NCBI GenBank assembly: GCA_011391185.1
Contig: JAABRB010000096.1
Span: forward strand, 1-10,221
Length of the DNA stretch: 10,221 nucleotides
Source of the DNA: Betaproteobacteria bacterium
GTDB taxonomy: Bacteria; Pseudomonadota; Gammaproteobacteria; Burkholderiales; SG8-39
Direction of reading: 5' to 3'
The notes below the pieces were generated by a model. That model was given only the letters and a program-made list of their open reading frames with translations. It was not told the origin of the DNA and did no database searches. Positions 8,279 through 10,221 of this stretch are shown piece after piece. Made by a program: the position numbers and the translations under genes. Numbering within the stretch: the first letter of the stretch is position 1; every line of letters begins with the position of its first letter.

Positions 8279-8302
8279 CCGGAAGGGCGGCTTTGCTACA
8301 CT
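8274..8302 (+). promoter_or_regulatory. Candidate extended -10 promoter for apbC/mrp
   Basis: TACACT (8297-8302) is preceded by TGC (8294-8296), forming an extended -10 element. TTTAGC (8274-8279), 17 bases upstream, is a weak -35. Transcription would begin near 8309, leaving a leader of about 60 bases before the apbC ATG at 8369. A start here would exclude the alternative upstream ATG at 8306 as a translation start. Confidence 0.4.
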
Positions 8303-8315
8303 TAGATGCTTCCGG
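8279..8315. repeat. Inverted repeat flanking the apbC -10 candidate
   Basis: CCGGAAG (8279-8285) and CTTCCGG (8309-8315) are perfect 7-base arms separated by 23 bases that contain the proposed extended -10 box. It directly abuts the other inverted repeat that ends at 8278. The spacing between arm centres is about 30 bases (three helical turns), which would put both arms on one face of the DNA. A regulator site is possible but unproven. Confidence 0.35.
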
Positions 8316-8368
8316 TTCGCAATGACGCGCCGGCGCATCGCGACTCTTCCCCCCTTACCGAGAACATC

Positions 8369-9457
8369 ATGGGAATCACCGAACAGGACATTCAATCCGC
8401 ACTGAAGGAAGTGATTGATCCGAACACCGGGAAGGACTTCGTCGCCACACGCTCGATCAAGAACCTCAAGTTAAGCGACGCGGATGTGTCCCTCGAGATC
8501 GAGCTGGGCTATCCGGGCAAGAGCCAGCTTGAGCTGATCAGGAAGATGGTCGGTGACCGGCTGCGTGCCGTATCTGGCGTCAGGACGGCCAACGTCGGCG
8601 TTCGCTCGAAGATCGTCTCCCACGCCGTGCAGCGCGGCGTCAAGCTGGTGCCGGAGGTCAAGAACATCATTGCCGTCGCTTCCGGAAAGGGCGGCGTCGG
8701 CAAATCCACCACCGCCGTGAATCTCGCGCTGGCGCTCGCGGCGGAAGGGGCGTCGGTCGGCATGCTCGATGCCGACATCTACGGGCCATCGCAGCCGACG
8801 ATGCTGGGCATCACCGGTCGGCCGGAATCGAAGGATGGCAAGAGCCTCGAGCCGATGGCGGGACACGGTATCCAGGCGAGCTCGATCGGGTTCCTGATCG
8901 ACGTGGACACGCCCATGGTGTGGCGTGGACCGATGGTGACCCAGGCGCTCGAGCAGCTTCTGAACGACACCCGGTGGCGAGCGATCGACTACCTCGTCGT
9001 CGACCTGCCGCCCGGCACGGGAGACATCCAGCTCACGCTTGCGCAGAAGGTGCCGGTGACCGGCGCGGTGATCGTCACCACCCCTCAGGACATCGCGCTC
9101 ATCGACGCGCGCAAGGGGCTCAAGATGTTCGAGAAGGTGGGCATCCCGATTCTCGGCATCGTGGAGAACATGTCGATCCACATCTGCTCGAACTGCGGCC
9201 ACGAGGAGTCGATCTTCGGGTCCGGCGGCGCCGAGCGGATGTGCAAGGACTACGGGGCCGAGTTCCTCGGCGCGCTGCCCCTCGACATCAGCATCCGCGA
9301 ATATGCCGACTCGGGGAAGCCGACCGTCGTATCCGACCCGGACGGGCGCGTGGCGGAGATCTATCGGCGCATCGCGCGGCGGGTGGCGGTGAAAATCGGG
9401 GACCTGCAGAAGGACATGACGGGCAAGTTCCCGAACATCGTCATACAAAACACCTAG
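8369..9457 (+). CDS. apbC: Iron-sulfur cluster carrier ATPase ApbC/Mrp
   Basis: Cytoplasmic P-loop NTPase of the Mrp/NBP35 family that binds and transfers Fe-S clusters to target proteins. The 362-residue product starts with a MIP18/DUF59-like domain (about 5-80). It is followed by the MinD-type ATPase domain with the deviant Walker A 'SGKGGVGKST' (105-114), 'DADIYGPSQP' (134-143) and 'VVDLPPGTGD' (210-219). The cluster-binding CxxC is C273/C276 in 'HICSNCG', near the dimer interface. Length matches betaproteobacterial Mrp. I chose the ATG at 8369 because 'MGITEQDIQSALKEV' is the usual family N-terminus and a short GAGAA lies just upstream. The longer start at 8306 would add 21 unconserved residues and precede the likely transcription start. 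It is divergent from metG and ends about 110 bases before an intrinsic terminator. It could serve Fe-S proteins of the neighbouring redox complex, though the gene is a housekeeping one. Confidence 0.97.
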   Translation: MGITEQDIQSALKEVIDPNTGKDFVATRSIKNLKLSDADVSLEIELGYPGKSQLELIRKMVGDRLRAVSGVRTANVGVRSKIVSHAVQRGVKLVPEVKNIIAVASGKGGVGKSTTAVNLALALAAEGASVGMLDADIYGPSQPTMLGITGRPESKDGKSLEPMAGHGIQASSIGFLIDVDTPMVWRGPMVTQALEQLLNDTRWRAIDYLVVDLPPGTGDIQLTLAQKVPVTGAVIVTTPQDIALIDARKGLKMFEKVGIPILGIVENMSIHICSNCGHEESIFGSGGAERMCKDYGAEFLGALPLDISIREYADSGKPTVVSDPDGRVAEIYRRIARRVAVKIGDLQKDMTGKFPNIVIQNT

Positions 9458-9487
9458 CGCGAGGCGCGGCCGCGCCACGCAATAGCT

Positions 9488-9558
9488 GCGCCCGGCGGCC
9501 CGAGGAATGCCTGTCTATGATCCAGGGGACGTGGATTCAAGTCCTGCGGGGCGCGCCA
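9488..9558 (+). other. Degenerate tRNA-like fold with encoded CCA
   Basis: GCGCCC (9488-9493) can pair with GGGCGC (9549-9554), followed by G and CCA (9556-9558), like an acceptor stem with an encoded 3' end. A T-arm-like hairpin has the consensus-like loop TTCAAGT (9536-9542), but its stem contains two G-T wobbles and an A-C mismatch. CCTG (9510-9513) and CAGG (9523-9526) form an anticodon-arm-like stem with a loop CTATGAT. The part that should be the D-arm (9495-9509) is too short and has no proper stem, and the total of 71 bases is short for a tRNA. It is most likely a decayed tRNA or a chance structure, not a functional tRNA. It lies between apbC and its terminator. Confidence 0.25.
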
Positions 9559-9565
9559 GACAATC

Positions 9566-9599
9566 AAGAGCCCGCTACCAAGCAGGCTCTTTCTCTTTT
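9566..9599 (+). terminator. Intrinsic terminator after apbC
   Basis: AAGAGCC (9566-9572) pairs with GGCTCTT (9585-9591); after one C-A mismatch, GCT pairs with AGC, closing an ACCA tetraloop. The stem runs into TTCTCTTTT, a U-rich tail in the transcript. It would end the apbC transcript and anything made from the tRNA-like segment. The stretch beyond it, 9601-9704, shows nothing recognisable. Confidence 0.8.
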
Positions 9600-9702
9600 G
9601 CAGTGCCGCCTCGGTGCCCCCGTCCCTTTTCAGCGCGCGCGAAGTACGAGCGTTCCGCGAAAGTGATGGCCTTCGCACAGCGCGTGAGCCGTTCGAGGGA
9701 AA

Positions 9703-9727
9703 GGTCAAGCCCCACCGTCCCCTGACC
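9703..9727. repeat. 25-base element with short inverted ends
   Basis: GGTCA (9703-9707) and TGACC (9723-9727) are inverted 5-base ends around a C-rich core. The element covers the stop codon of the truncated metallo-beta-lactamase-fold gene. Such a short dyad may be chance; it is listed because it sits where the normal C-terminal coding sequence should continue. Confidence 0.2.
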
Positions 9728-10220
9728 CAGACGGGAAGCAGACCAATGGCCCAATAAAAGCCGGTCCGTCGCCCGCGTGCGTGAACAGATCGCCGCAGAA
9801 GAGCGTGCCGGTCGTCTCCTCATAGAGGACGCGCGCTTCCCAGTTGTGCGGGACATGCGGCGTGTCGACGTGCCGAACCCGCTTGCCGCCGAGGTCGATG
9901 ACTTCGCCGTCGGCGAGCTTGCGCGGTGCTCGATCGCACAGGTCGTCGAGCGAGACCATGCAACCGATGGCGCCGTGTGCGACCTGGGCGTGCGGCGCAG
10001 CGGCCAGGAAATCGTTCATGGCCCCGCACGCGTCGGACTCGACGTGTCCAAAGGCGATCCACCGGAGCCGTTCGAGCGGGACGATGCGGGCCACTGCCTG
10101 CGACACGAGCGGAAACAGGCCCCGCGGGCCGATGTGGAAGAGAAGCGGTTCGTCGGCGTCGACGAGAAACTGATTGAACGTGAAGCCGCCCGGTGCCGCG
10201 TCGGGGACACACGTCGAGAT
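9705..10220 (-). pseudogene. MBL-fold (flavodiiron-like ODP) protein, C-terminally truncated; N-terminus outside window
   Basis: The frame is open from the right window edge to a TGA at 9705, giving 171 residues. The sequence is metallo-beta-lactamase fold of the kind found in flavodiiron proteins: 'GFTFNQFLV' near the start, 'FGHVESDACGAMNDF' (57-71) corresponding to the HxExDH metal motif, 'HGAIGCMVSL' (82-91) and 'YEETTGTLFCGDLF' (133-146) with the bridging-type D144. The histidine normally following the motif aspartate is A64. After 'HAGDGPA' (148-154) the protein stops resembling the family and ends 17 residues later. Homologues usually continue for 70 or more residues, including the last metal-ligand histidine. 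No continuation was found in the other minus-strand frames, so a deletion or rearrangement near 9755 is more likely than a simple frameshift. The 'pseudogene' label is inferred; a shortened but working protein cannot be ruled out. Confidence 0.6.
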
Positions 10221-10221
10221 G

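Noticed and set aside
8306..8368. Longer N-terminus for apbC from the ATG at 8306
   Set aside because: The added residues are not family-like, and the likely transcription start near 8309 lies downstream of that ATG.
8471..9478. Minus-strand open frame of 335 codons opposite apbC
   Set aside because: Antisense shadow rich in Arg, Asp and His; apbC on the plus strand has Walker A and CxxC motifs.
9488..9558. 3' end of a tmRNA
   Set aside because: The T-arm and CCA resemble a tmRNA end, but no tag-coding segment, no GGGG-type 5' end and no pseudoknots are present upstream, where apbC coding sequence lies.
9454..9708. Minus-strand 84-codon frame containing 'QDLNPRPLDHR'
   Set aside because: Such peptides are typical false translations across reversed tRNA-like T-arm and anticodon sequence; it overlaps the terminator and has no coding support.

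Overview
The window is GC-rich and densely coded, and looks like a proteobacterial chromosome, probably betaproteobacterial. That assignment is an inference from the back-to-back metG and apbC/mrp pair, the compact operon style and the strong GC bias at third codon positions. No insertion sequence, CRISPR array or phage gene was seen.

Positions 1-6119 (minus strand) hold a tightly packed run of membrane-complex genes in the order hyfB, hyfC, hyfE, hyfF, hyfG; the last runs off the left edge. They encode two antiporter-like subunits (HyfB, HyfF), the NuoH-like HyfC, the small membrane subunit HyfE and a fused NuoC/NuoD-like HyfG. The set resembles hydrogenase-4 or formate hydrogenlyase. However, the visible proximal metal motif of HyfG has serines where a [NiFe] hydrogenase has its two nickel-binding cysteines. 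This fits the little-understood energy-converting hydrogenase-related (Ehr) complexes, relatives of complex I and group 4 hydrogenases that are not expected to carry a NiFe site. The antiporter-like subunits keep their ion-channel charged residues, so the complex probably couples an unknown redox reaction to ion movement.

Positions 6133-8232 (minus strand) encode full-length methionyl-tRNA synthetase. It ends only 13 bases before hyfB, with no visible terminator or promoter between, so the membrane complex may be read through from metG. Positions 8233-8368 are a divergent promoter region with two abutting inverted repeats. Positions 8369-9457 (plus strand) encode the Fe-S carrier ATPase ApbC/Mrp.

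Positions 9458-9704 hold no gene: there is a degenerate tRNA-like fold (9488-9558), a convincing intrinsic terminator (9566-9599), then about 100 bases with nothing recognised. Positions 9705-10220 (minus strand) encode a metallo-beta-lactamase-fold protein of the flavodiiron-like (ODP) type. Its upstream end lies outside the window and its conserved C-terminal part is missing, so it is probably a decayed or rearranged gene.
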